A stretch of 13,135 nucleotides of DNA from DAOUMU01 sp034409055 (lineage in GTDB: Bacteria; Chloroflexota; Anaerolineae; 4572-78; J111): assembly GCA_034409055.1 (NCBI GenBank), contig DAOUMU010000276.1, forward strand, positions 1 through 13,135, in the 5' to 3' direction. The notes beneath the pieces are model-generated. The model had not been told where the DNA came from and made no database searches. It saw only the letters and a program-made list of their open reading frames with translations. The translations under genes were made by a program, and so were the position numbers. Positions 1 through 6,468 of the stretch are shown here, piece after piece (within the stretch, counting starts at the first letter, position 1; each line of letters opens with the position of its first letter).

Positions 1-37
1 GTCTCTGTACTTCTTCTGGGATTGCTTTACTCATCAT
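1..37 (-). CDS. Possible start of a gene running off the left edge
   Basis: Reading leftward, a purine-rich run of six G (39-44) is followed at once by two consecutive ATG codons, at 37-35 and 34-32, in the same frame. The frame then stays open to the window edge and begins MSKAIPEEVQR. The second ATG, four bases after the G run, has the better spacing. Only about a dozen codons are visible, so no family can be named. It would be transcribed away from the transposase fragment beside it. It may be a chance open frame. Confidence 0.3.
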   Translation of the reverse strand, partial: MMSKAIPEEVQR

Positions 38-85
38 TCCCCCCTTTTGATCTTTTTTGTTCATTTGGAGGGAATTATAGCTTTT

Positions 86-475
86 TTCAGCCTCTACACC
101 ATTTTCCCAGAATCAGTCGTCGCTCCCACCGGCTATGATGTCCTTGACCAGCGCATTGCCAAAACTAAAACCAAGAAAGAACAGTTGTTAATGGTACTCT
201 CTCTTCCTGAAATCCCTTTGCATAACAATCCGGCTTAACTAGGAGCCAGACAACGGGTCCGAAAACGAGATATTAGTTTTGGCCCTCGCACCTCAGATGG
301 AGTAGCTTCTTGGGATACTTTTATGACCCTGGCCGCTACCGCTAAAAAACTAGGGGTAAGTTTCTATGCCTACATCTATGACCGCGTGTCTGGTACTAAT
401 GCTCTGCCCAGCCTGACCGCGATCATCAGGCAACGCTCACCTGCTTTTCATCCAACAATCACTGAACCTGTTTAA
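86..475 (+). pseudogene. 3' fragment of an IS66-like DDE transposase with an in-frame stop
   Basis: One frame reads through positions 86-475 with transposase-like sequence, broken only by a TAA at 236-238. Before the stop it reads IAKTKTKKEQLL and LPEIPLHNNPA; after it, in the same frame, LGARQRVRKRDISFGPRTSD and WDTFMTLAATAKKLGVSFYA, ending at TAA 473-475. In related transposases the NNPA motif is followed by glutamate (NNxAE), the expected third residue of the DDE triad, so one G-to-T change (GAA to TAA) accounts for the lesion. The N-terminal two thirds, with the first two acidic residues, are missing. The 5' limit is uncertain. No terminal inverted repeats were identified. The IS66-like assignment is from motif recognition only. 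Confidence 0.75.
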
Positions 476-845
476 TTGGCTTTACCCCGGATTATTGAAA
501 AGATACAATAAATTCATCTTAACCTCGAAAGTTAGTTTTTCTAGCTTTAGAGGATTAAAATGCCCTTTGTTTACTTAGGCAAATCTATCCCATTCAACTG
601 AACCAGTGCCGTCTTGGCATATGAAACTCATAATCTGGGCGCTTGTGATCTGTCATTGAATGATTATGTTGCATGATGTGGCCGAGATAATAGGTTTTCT
701 TTCTCAAAGGCACCTTAATTCGATATCCCCTATAGCATCTTCACTTCTACCTGCCCAAAGGTCTTTTTCAATATGCGCATTGTGTTTGCTGATAGCCTGT
801 TCTCTGATGACACAGCACATTTCATCTGTTTGTAACTAGACTGTC
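476..845. other. Non-coding or decayed stretch between the transposase fragment and the PH-like remnant
   Basis: No convincing gene is present. On the minus strand a 38-codon open frame (820-704) begins MCCVIREQAISKHN but has no recognisable relatives or ribosome site. Further left (about 660-570, minus strand) one frame reads QDGTGSVEW. This vaguely resembles the 'DGSGTIxF' strand typical of bacterial PH-like domains, and would fit a degraded C-terminal half of the truncated gene at 846-1166. Several stops and frame changes separate these pieces, so this is only a suggestion of former coding sequence. Confidence 0.4.
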
Positions 846-1166
846 TCACAGGATCAGTTTCATTTCATTAGTCAGAGCATAATAGGTTTTACTCCGCCAT
901 AGAGCATCGACAAAAAATCGCCCAATCGTTAAGTATACCGCAGCTAAAACAAAGGGTATAAACAGAACCAAAACGAGAAGTGGGAACCCTGAAATGATGG
1001 TGGCTACTATCATAGAGACCATAACCCCACTCCAAAGTAAAGAGAAAGGGATCTGGATTGCATCAGATGGGCGTAGCACCAGGCCAAGTTTTGGTTGTCC
1101 TGACCACAAAACAGATTCATTTGGTTCCAATTCATCTTGAAATATGAGACTGGTATCTGCCGACAT
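846..1166 (-). pseudogene. Truncated PH-like-domain membrane protein (N-terminal half)
   Basis: The 106-residue frame begins MSADTSLIFQDELEPNESVL, continues with WSGQPKLGLVLRPSDAIQIP, and contains two hydrophobic membrane segments (about residues 38-58 and 61-83). It then reads RFFVDALWRSKTYYALTNE. This arrangement is typical of bacterial membrane proteins in which a two-helix hairpin precedes a PH-like (bPH) beta domain. In that family the 'YALTNER' strand opens the PH domain, and about 70-90 more residues should follow. Here a TGA comes six codons after TNE, so almost the whole PH domain is missing. The region beyond carries at most a degraded trace of it. Ribosome-site match is weak (AAAGGA about 12 bases upstream). 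It is probably a dead gene, but a short expressed product cannot be excluded. Confidence 0.6.
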
Positions 1167-1243
1167 CGAGCATGAGATCCTTTCACCGAACTATTTTGCT
1201 ACCCATATTAGGCGATTATGCACCCGCAAAATACCCGTTGCGA

Positions 1244-1297
1244 TTACATAAGCAAGCGATCCAAAGCTTTGGTATACTCAGCCATAGCTTGTTCATG
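1244..1297 (-). pseudogene. 18-codon TPR remnant overlapping the end of the Coa1/PsbP-like gene
   Basis: In a frame different from the upstream gene, 1297-1244 reads HEQAMAEYTKALDRLLM and a stop. This matches the first TPR of the paralogous protein at 5147-6445 (HYEQAMTEYSKAVELDPE), and the DNA similarity is also visible (1263-1297 against about 5475-5510). The remnant starts within five bases of the upstream stop codon, so the TPR tail present in the paralogue was lost here and replaced by a PsbP-like domain. Confidence 0.6.
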
Positions 1298-2276
1298 AGG
1301 AAAAGCGAAAGCTGTTTATCATCTCTTGGAAGAAGGGGTGTATGGAGTTCCATCGCTCTGCCGGAGCAACAGCGACTAAAAAGTATCCCTTTCCATCTTT
1401 ATTGGTAACAATCAAAGTAGCAACTCCCTGTCCCCCCAGATCCTCATCATCAAATCTAATCTGGACTGAGGTCCAGGTTTGAGAGCCAATACTAACCGTT
1501 CTTTCATCCAAGATTTCTACCTCGGGTGGAAAGCCAGCCAGAGCATCGGCCAACATATCGGCAATGGCAGGATCATTATCAACCGCCTTGCCTATCCGGA
1601 TGGAGGCATCTTTCAGGTTATGTGGATCAAGTCCATTAGCCGAAGGAGAAAACATAACTTGAAGCGTCTCTTCTTTTTTTTGCCACGTTGCGGGATAATC
1701 CAGGCTAAAACCGAGGGTAGTGCTATTAAAGGTGGTCATCACGGAGGGGGCAGACGGAGTAGGGGGAGTTGGGGTGGAAGTCGGTAACAGAGTAGGGGGA
1801 GTTGGTGTATTTGGTAAAGCGATAGTCGGTAACGGAGTAGGGAAAATTGGTGCAGTTGGTAAAGCGATAACGGAATCTTTTAATAGATTTATTCGCTCGT
1901 CCTGACCATCAACCGCAACCTCAAGGGTGACAAATTGCCATTGTCCGGCGGTCTTCAGAGCTACGGCATAGAGCGTCCCGGAAGCTTTTGGCCCTGAAAT
2001 TGGAATCGCTATGTCGGCCTGACCGGTTGGTCCACTAACCTTGATAGACCCACTCAACCACCATCCTGGTTCAACCGGTTCACCAAGAACCTGAACAACA
2101 TCGGGATTAGATTTTGCTTCTTTAAGGGCCATTTGATAGATTTCGGATGATCTGAGCGCCCCAAAAATGGTGATAAAAAGCGATACAGGGCAGATGACAC
2201 ACAGGAGGATAATTCCCCCAGGGACCAGCCATTTCCAATTTCTTTGCCACCAGTTCTTTTCAGTCGTTAGATACAT
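1293..2276 (-). CDS. Membrane-anchored Coa1-like plus PsbP-like domain protein
   Basis: Protein of 327 residues. It opens with NWWQRNWKW and one membrane helix (about 17-41). A Coa1-like domain follows (about 43-132) with the features SSEIYQMALKEAKSNPDVVQ, LGEPVEPGWW and GQADIAIPISGPKASGTLY; bacterial proteins of this type are annotated by similarity to the cytochrome oxidase assembly factor Coa1. A Pro/Thr linker (about 138-180) leads to a C-terminal domain (181-325) with LGFSLDYPATWQKKE, matching the PsbP/DUF1795-like fold seen on many exported proteins. The start is set by a GAAGGAAG ribosome site at 2281-2288. Residues 1-140 are close in DNA and protein to the gene at 5147-6445, but that gene has a second Coa1 domain and TPRs instead. 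Any role in oxidase assembly is inference; no oxidase gene is nearby. Confidence 0.85.
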   Translation of the reverse strand: MYLTTEKNWWQRNWKWLVPGGIILLCVICPVSLFITIFGALRSSEIYQMALKEAKSNPDVVQVLGEPVEPGWWLSGSIKVSGPTGQADIAIPISGPKASGTLYAVALKTAGQWQFVTLEVAVDGQDERINLLKDSVIALPTAPIFPTPLPTIALPNTPTPPTLLPTSTPTPPTPSAPSVMTTFNSTTLGFSLDYPATWQKKEETLQVMFSPSANGLDPHNLKDASIRIGKAVDNDPAIADMLADALAGFPPEVEILDERTVSIGSQTWTSVQIRFDDEDLGGQGVATLIVTNKDGKGYFLVAVAPAERWNSIHPFFQEMINSFRFSS

Positions 2277-2320
2277 AATACTTCCTTCTCTCAGTTACAA
2301 TGTCAGAATCAAACATCTGC

Positions 2321-2480
2321 TTAACTGTACCAAATCCAGGCCATGATAATGGTGATGAAGTAACCGAAACCGGTCAGCACAACGATTTTAGAGCGTCGCA
2401 GGCGCGGATATTTTTTGTCGGCAGGGGAGAGGTATAGATTTGTCCGGCGACATCATAGCGGTAGAATAGCGCATTTCATT
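2321..2480 (-). pseudogene. Frameshifted 3' remnant of a DUF3592-like membrane protein
   Basis: On the minus strand 2470-2430 reads LFYRYDVAGQIYTS, the core strand of a DUF3592-like protein and nearly identical to the copy at 8690-9063. A few codons later the frame is lost in an A6 run (2411-2416). Adding one A restores a continuous reading: TKKYPRLRRSKIVVLTGFGY, then FITIIMAWIWYS and TAA at 2323-2321, a basic segment and a C-terminal membrane helix. No start codon or N-terminal helix lies before it, because the stop of the PQQ lipoprotein is only a few bases upstream. It is therefore a 3' fragment with a one-base deletion. Confidence 0.6.
2429..2463. repeat. 35-bp exact repeat, copy 1 (within DUF3592 remnant)
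   Basis: These 35 bases are identical to 8834-8868. They encode YRYDVAGQIYTS on the minus strand in both places. Flanking sequence is dissimilar beyond a few bases, so this is either the best-conserved core of two diverged paralogues or a recombination tract. Confidence 0.85.
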
Positions 2481-3992
2481 TTAATTTTCCGATGGGTCGA
2501 TGAGGTCAGGGGGCGGGGCGCTCAACGGCCATTCCCAGTCCACCTCGCCTGTTTCCAGGTGTACGCTGTACAGGTTGCGGATGCTCAGGTAGGCCCTGTC
2601 TTTCGTCGAAGCGGTTCCCATCCAGTGCCCGTCGTCGACCAGGGTCTTGGTTGCGGCAGTTATCGCGCCATCCTGGATGTTCAAGATTTCGACCACGACG
2701 TAATAGGGAGCGCTTCCGCCACCTTCGGAGATGACCTGTATCACGGCCAATCTACCTCCGACGGGTGCGAGGGTCCACGTCCCAACCCCGGAGTCGTTCG
2801 AACCCCAGCCCATCAAATCGGTGGTTTGCAGTTCATACTGCCACAGGACTTCGCCTGAGGAGATATCCACTTCCCACAACTCGTCTTGCTCTGAGCCTTT
2901 TGTACGGCTGGCCCGCACCAACAGTATACCATCACCCTTCAAAAGGGGCGTAATCGCGTATTTCGGGTCTTCGAGCAGCAGATTTATAGCCCCGTCCGAG
3001 AGGTTTATGTCGACGAGTTTCCCTGTTTTGGCGGGACCGCCGAAACCGTAATAGAGGGTGTCGTCTGCCAACAGGCCCGGGTTATCCAGGTGCGGGTTAT
3101 CAAAGAACGAAGGGGCCTTGCTGATTTCTTCCGGCAGGGTGTTTTCCCATAACATATTGCCTCCCTCAATGTCCCAGCCCTGGATACAGTGTGTTACACC
3201 CGAAGAGAACGTAAAGTAGGCATTCTGGCCCGCTTTGTCGATGAACATCGGCGAGTTTACCCTGAAAGGCATGTCGGAGCATTGGGGTACGATGCTCTGA
3301 AGTTGCTCTCCGTCCCCGGTCTTGAAGACCAGAAGAACGCCAGGGGCAGCGACGTCGAAATCGGTCTGGTCTACGAGCGCAACCCTATCTCCCTCGCCCA
3401 GGACGATAGGCTTTACCCGCCAGTCCTGCGAGGTATTCATCTCGTAGCTCCACTTGACCTGACCGCTATCGATGGCGACCCCTTGCAAAACCAGGTCTGA
3501 AGTGAGCACAACCAGCCGGTCTTTTGTCAGCGTGGCACATTCCCGGCAGGTGGCTGCAACCTCATCGCTCAGGGACGTTTCCCATTCGACCGTGCCGTCA
3601 GACAGTTTCAAGGCCTGCACGGTCGGCCCGACAATCACGTAGACCCGGGCTTCGTCGACCAGAGTGGTTACATCTGTGTCGCCGACAATGTCGCTGCCCA
3701 GATTGTGCTCCCAGCGAACCTCCCACCTGTCCTCTGCTTTGTAAGCGTAGCTCAAGTAGAATTCGACGGGCGGAGGGTCGAGCCGCCGGTTGAGAATCAG
3801 CAAATCGGGAAGCTTCTCATCCGCACCCCCTGCTGTTACCGGGATGACCGCGCTTTCGACCTGCCTGAGCCCCAGTTCGCTTAAAGCCTCCATATCATCT
3901 ACCAACACCTTCACTTGCTCAAGTCCACAAGCCAACACCGTAAACACCAGGATGAGCAGAACCGATATATAGATTCTCGACTGTTTTATCAT
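2481..3992 (-). CDS. PQQ-like beta-propeller lipoprotein
   Basis: Protein of 503 residues. It has a lipoprotein signal peptide (hydrophobic about 7-21, lipobox VLAC with Cys22), so it is expected to be lipid-anchored outside the cytoplasmic membrane. The body carries recurring propeller motifs: DGTVEWE (132-138), SGQVKWSYE (176-184), EGGNMLWE (276-283), SGEVLWQYE (379-387) and TGEVDWEW (481-488). These are the 'xGxxxW' blade signature of the PQQ-like/BamB propeller fold. No quinoprotein dehydrogenase active-site features were recognised, so a binding or scaffold role is more likely than catalysis. The start has a strong AGGAGGT site at 4002-4008, nine bases upstream. It follows a 16-codon ORF whose stop lies just before that site. 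G+C is clearly higher here than in the lipoprotein gene upstream (4103-4879), which may reflect different ancestry. Confidence 0.88.
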   Translation of the reverse strand: MIKQSRIYISVLLILVFTVLACGLEQVKVLVDDMEALSELGLRQVESAVIPVTAGGADEKLPDLLILNRRLDPPPVEFYLSYAYKAEDRWEVRWEHNLGSDIVGDTDVTTLVDEARVYVIVGPTVQALKLSDGTVEWETSLSDEVAATCRECATLTKDRLVVLTSDLVLQGVAIDSGQVKWSYEMNTSQDWRVKPIVLGEGDRVALVDQTDFDVAAPGVLLVFKTGDGEQLQSIVPQCSDMPFRVNSPMFIDKAGQNAYFTFSSGVTHCIQGWDIEGGNMLWENTLPEEISKAPSFFDNPHLDNPGLLADDTLYYGFGGPAKTGKLVDINLSDGAINLLLEDPKYAITPLLKGDGILLVRASRTKGSEQDELWEVDISSGEVLWQYELQTTDLMGWGSNDSGVGTWTLAPVGGRLAVIQVISEGGGSAPYYVVVEILNIQDGAITAATKTLVDDGHWMGTASTKDRAYLSIRNLYSVHLETGEVDWEWPLSAPPPDLIDPSEN

Positions 3993-4011
3993 TGCTCTTA
4001 TACCTCCTCAG

Positions 4012-4062
4012 TTACCTTGTAACCACTACCTCTTTGATGCTGGCAGAACTCAGTAGTTCCAT
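4012..4062 (-). CDS. 16-codon leader ORF upstream of the PQQ lipoprotein
   Basis: ATG at 4062-4060 is preceded by a near-perfect ribosome site, AAGGAGGG (4067-4074), with 4-5 bases spacing. It encodes MELLSSASIKEVVVTR and stops at TAA 4014-4012. The next ribosome site (4008-4002) follows directly and the PQQ gene starts 19 bases after this stop. A small inverted repeat GTTAC-AAG-GTAAC (4011-4023) straddles the stop codon. The layout fits a leader peptide or translational coupling, or the remnant of a lost gene's first codons. The function is unknown and expression is unproven. Confidence 0.4.
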   Translation of the reverse strand: MELLSSASIKEVVVTR

Positions 4063-4102
4063 AAAGCCCTCCTTTGAAATAAATTTAAATTAATATTTTT
4101 TA

Positions 4103-4879
4103 TCAGTTTGGCAGCATAATGGTTAAATCTTCTGAAGTTTGATTTTTACAAGAATAGTGCAGGGTAACAGACAAATCACCCCATGTTACACAACATGGAC
4201 CGTCAGTAATAGAATGATGCTCTGCCTTTAGAGTCTGTCCAGTATTGAGATCAACAATTTTAATATCTCCACTGACGGATGTCTCCCCTGCAGGAACAGG
4301 GAAATCAATAGCCATGTTGTGCGATGGTGATATTTCGAAAAATCGAAAATCATTTCGGAGCATCTGCCCATTTGGCGCGTAAAGTATGCCGACAAAACAA
4401 ACAGTGCCGCAGCCCCAACTTGCCAGGATATTATCGTTAGCCGTAAAGCCAACTTGAAAACTTGGAGGAACATTTCTGTTATCAAGAGGATAAATTTCGG
4501 AGATCCGGTCAGGATTGGCGGTTTGTCGAACTATAATTTTGGTCGGGCTTGTTGGATTGGCCTCGTAAGGACTTGGGGTCACTTCAAGAGAATATTTTCC
4601 GCTAGGCGATACCGAGGGTAGATCAAATAGACGGACCGAGTTACACAAAGGCGAAGTGGGCGTATCAATCGGGATTGGCCTTGGAGTATGCGTTGGCTCT
4701 AATGTAGCGGTTGGTGGGAAAGGTGTATTTGTTGGTGTAGCGGTCGGTCGGAGGGGTGTATTTGTTGGTGTAGTGGCCCTGTTATGGGCAGGAGTGCCTG
4801 TTGAAAAGGCGGTAGGCATTGCCCGACATGATATTAAATTTACACAAAGTGCACTAAGAAGCAGATAAAATAATTTCAT
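4103..4879 (-). CDS. Lipoprotein with Pro/Thr-rich linker, unknown function
   Basis: An in-frame ATG at 4891 gives 262 residues, but the codons after it contain AAGGAA, which sits 4-5 bases before a second ATG at 4879. Starting there gives 258 residues with a compact lipoprotein signal, MKLFYLLLSALCVNLISC, with lipobox LISC and Cys18, so I chose that start. A Thr/Pro linker follows, with TPTNTPLRPTATPTNTPFPP and similar stretches (about residues 30-72). The roughly 180-residue globular domain contains LPSVSPSGKYSLEVTPS and six or more Cys, including WGCGTVCF and DGPCC, suggesting disulfides outside the cell. It looks beta-rich and resembles SPSG-type propeller or surface domains, but no family is recognised. 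The gene is noticeably more A+T-rich than its neighbours. It ends 41 bases before the leader ORF. Confidence 0.8.
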   Translation of the reverse strand: MKLFYLLLSALCVNLISCRAMPTAFSTGTPAHNRATTPTNTPLRPTATPTNTPFPPTATLEPTHTPRPIPIDTPTSPLCNSVRLFDLPSVSPSGKYSLEVTPSPYEANPTSPTKIIVRQTANPDRISEIYPLDNRNVPPSFQVGFTANDNILASWGCGTVCFVGILYAPNGQMLRNDFRFFEISPSHNMAIDFPVPAGETSVSGDIKIVDLNTGQTLKAEHHSITDGPCCVTWGDLSVTLHYSCKNQTSEDLTIMLPN

Positions 4880-5146
4880 TTTTTCCTTCATTTATTTCAT
4901 GCTATAGCTGTCGAGGAAAGTTTTTCCCTTGAGAGTACGTAAAACGTAATGCGTAAAACGTAAATTTACGCATTACGTTTCACGTTTTACTTACCTCATT
5001 TTGGCAAAAATTTTCTTGGAGGACTATATTTTGATAAAGGACAAATATCTTTTGATCCGCCATCTAAAACGAGTTTTTTCGGTTTGTCTATTTTTAAGAA
5101 TCCTTGGTAAGTGACATGACGGCAAAATCTCGTAGTAATATTAGGC
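4880..5146. other. Intergenic region with palindromic element
   Basis: No protein gene is supported. The stretch holds the ACGTAAAACGT-type palindrome (4939-4990) and A+T-rich sequence. A minus-strand open frame of 61 codons (5181-4996) overlaps the end of the Coa1/TPR gene, but it has no ribosome site of note and no recognisable relatives. The region may contain the 3' end of the upstream transcript and the promoter for the lipoprotein at 4879. No clear -35/-10 pair stood out. Confidence 0.5.
4939..4990. repeat. Palindromic hairpin built from ACGTAAAACGT/ATGCGTAAA units
   Basis: Bases 4942-4957 are the exact reverse complement of 4965-4980 (16 bp, 7-base loop ACGTAAA). An outer pair, GTAAAACG (4939-4946) with CGTTTTAC (4983-4990), permits an alternative fold. 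The sequence is also internally repetitive: GTAAAACGTAA occurs twice in the left half. There is no T-run, so it is not a classic intrinsic terminator. It lies between two same-strand genes. It could be a REP/MITE-like dispersed repeat, a transcript-end structure or a protein-binding site. Confidence 0.8.
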
Positions 5147-6445
5147 TCATTCGTTTTGTAGCTCCTCCAAAGTCGCTTCATCGAAAGGATTCCGCTGCGC
5201 CTTCAATGCCGCAATCCAGGCTTCCCGCTTGGCGGCCATAGTGTCATACCCGGCGCTCTTGGCCCAGGTGACGAAAAACCTGAAATCTTCAATAGCCCCG
5301 GCATAATCACCTGTTAGGGCCCGAACTAACCCTCGACTGTCACGAAACGCTCCGCTGTCCGGAGCTAATTCAACCCCTCGTTCACAGGCCTCCATCACCT
5401 GACGCGCCTGCCCGGACAGGCCTCCGGTCCAACAAAGGCTGTTGTAAGCAGCCGCAAATTCAGGATCAAGTTCAACAGCTTTGCTATACTCAGTCATAGC
5501 CTGTTCATAGTGACCTGAGTTAAAGTAATTATTTCCTCGTTCGTAATGGCTATCAGCCGCCTGTTGGCTCTCATTCGGAATCGGTCCCCCTGCGAGTAGA
5601 TCAATTGGTTCGCCCTGACCATCAACTAGGACTTCAAGGAGGGTAAAATTCCATTTATCTCTCCCTCTTTTTTTGGAGGCCACAGCATACAGCGTACCAG
5701 AATTTTGAGACCCTGAAATCGAAATCGCTATATCCGCCTCACCGAGCGCTCCGGTTGTGTTAACCATACCATGAAACCCGCCCCCCTCAATGGGTTCACC
5801 CAACGCCCGCACTACCTCGGTATTGGCGCTTGCCGCTTTGAGGGCCTGTTGATAGACTCCGGAAAATGAGGAAGAAGATGGTATGGGAGACGATGTGGGA
5901 GTCGGTAACAGAGTAGGGGGAGTTGGTGTATCTCGTAAAGCAATAGTCGGTAACGGAGTCAGGAGAATTGGTTCATCTAGTAAAGCGATAGTCGGTAACG
6001 GAGTAGGGAAAGTTGGGGTAGGTGGTAAAGCAATAACGGAATCTTTTAATAGATTTATTCGCTCATTCTGACTATCAACCACAACCTTAAGGGTGACAAA
6101 TTGCCATTGTCCGGCGGTTTTCTGAGCTATGACATAGAGCGTCCCGGAATCTTTTGGTCCTGAAATTGGAATCGCCAGGTCGGCCTGTCCGGTTGGTCCG
6201 TTAACCTCAATAGAACCATTCAACCACCACCCTGGTTCAACCGGTTCACCAAGAACCTGAACAACATCGGGATTAGATTTTGCTTCTTTAAGGGCCATTT
6301 GATAGACTTCGGAGGATCTGAGCTCCTCAAAGAGGGTGAAAAACAATACAGGACAGATGACACACAGGAGGATAATTCCTCCAGCAGTAGGGGCCAGCCA
6401 TTTCCAATTTCTTTGCCACCAGTTGTTTTCAGTCGTTAAATCCAT
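5147..6445 (-). CDS. Membrane-anchored double Coa1-like domain protein with TPRs
   Basis: Protein of 432 residues. It starts NNWWQRNWKW with one membrane helix (about 19-40). The first Coa1-like domain (about 44-133) has LGEPVEPGWW and GQADLAIPISGPKDSGTLY. After a Pro/Leu/Thr linker (140-192) comes a second Coa1-like domain (about 196-284) with LGEPIEGGGF and GEADIAISISGSQNSGTLY. Three TPR-like repeats follow (about 297-398), the clearest being GHYEQAMTEYSKAVELDPEF. The start is fixed by GAAGGAA at 6454-6460, eight bases upstream. The gene begins 41 bases after the 702-aa lipoprotein stop, consistent with one transcript. Its N-terminus is the close paralogue of the gene at 1293-2276. The second Coa1 domain is more like the first than like anything else here, so it is probably an internal duplication. 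TPRs suggest a partner-binding role; substrate and partner are unknown. Confidence 0.87.
   Translation of the reverse strand: MDLTTENNWWQRNWKWLAPTAGGIILLCVICPVLFFTLFEELRSSEVYQMALKEAKSNPDVVQVLGEPVEPGWWLNGSIEVNGPTGQADLAIPISGPKDSGTLYVIAQKTAGQWQFVTLKVVVDSQNERINLLKDSVIALPPTPTFPTPLPTIALLDEPILLTPLPTIALRDTPTPPTLLPTPTSSPIPSSSSFSGVYQQALKAASANTEVVRALGEPIEGGGFHGMVNTTGALGEADIAISISGSQNSGTLYAVASKKRGRDKWNFTLLEVLVDGQGEPIDLLAGGPIPNESQQAADSHYERGNNYFNSGHYEQAMTEYSKAVELDPEFAAAYNSLCWTGGLSGQARQVMEACERGVELAPDSGAFRDSRGLVRALTGDYAGAIEDFRFFVTWAKSAGYDTMAAKREAWIAALKAQRNPFDEATLEELQNE
5937..6029. repeat. 45-bp tandem units in the Coa1 protein linker
   Basis: AAAGCRATAGTCGGTAACGG-like units begin at 5937 and 5982, and a third, partial unit begins at 6027, each 45 bp apart. 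They encode the repeated TPLPTIAL linker (about residues 148-172) on the minus strand. The paralogue at 1293-2276 has one unit fewer, so the linker has gained or lost a whole 15-codon unit in one copy. Confidence 0.75.
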
Positions 6446-6468
6446 AATATTAATTCCTTCTCTTAGTT

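Noticed and set aside
530..555. Imperfect inverted repeat AAAGTTAG / CTAGCTTT after the transposase fragment
   Set aside because: The stem is short with one mismatch and the T run lies in the loop, so it is not convincing as a terminator or element end.
704..820. 38-codon minus-strand open frame starting MCCVIREQ
   Set aside because: Protein-like in places but without a ribosome site or known relatives. It is kept only as a note in the decayed stretch.
2415..2858. 147-codon plus-strand open frame opposite the PQQ lipoprotein
   Set aside because: It is a shadow frame in high-G+C coding DNA, without a ribosome site or family features.
4996..5181. 61-codon minus-strand open frame overlapping the end of the Coa1/TPR gene
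   Set aside because: It has no good ribosome site and no recognisable motif, and it ends at the palindrome edge. Its first part is only the shifted frame of the upstream gene.
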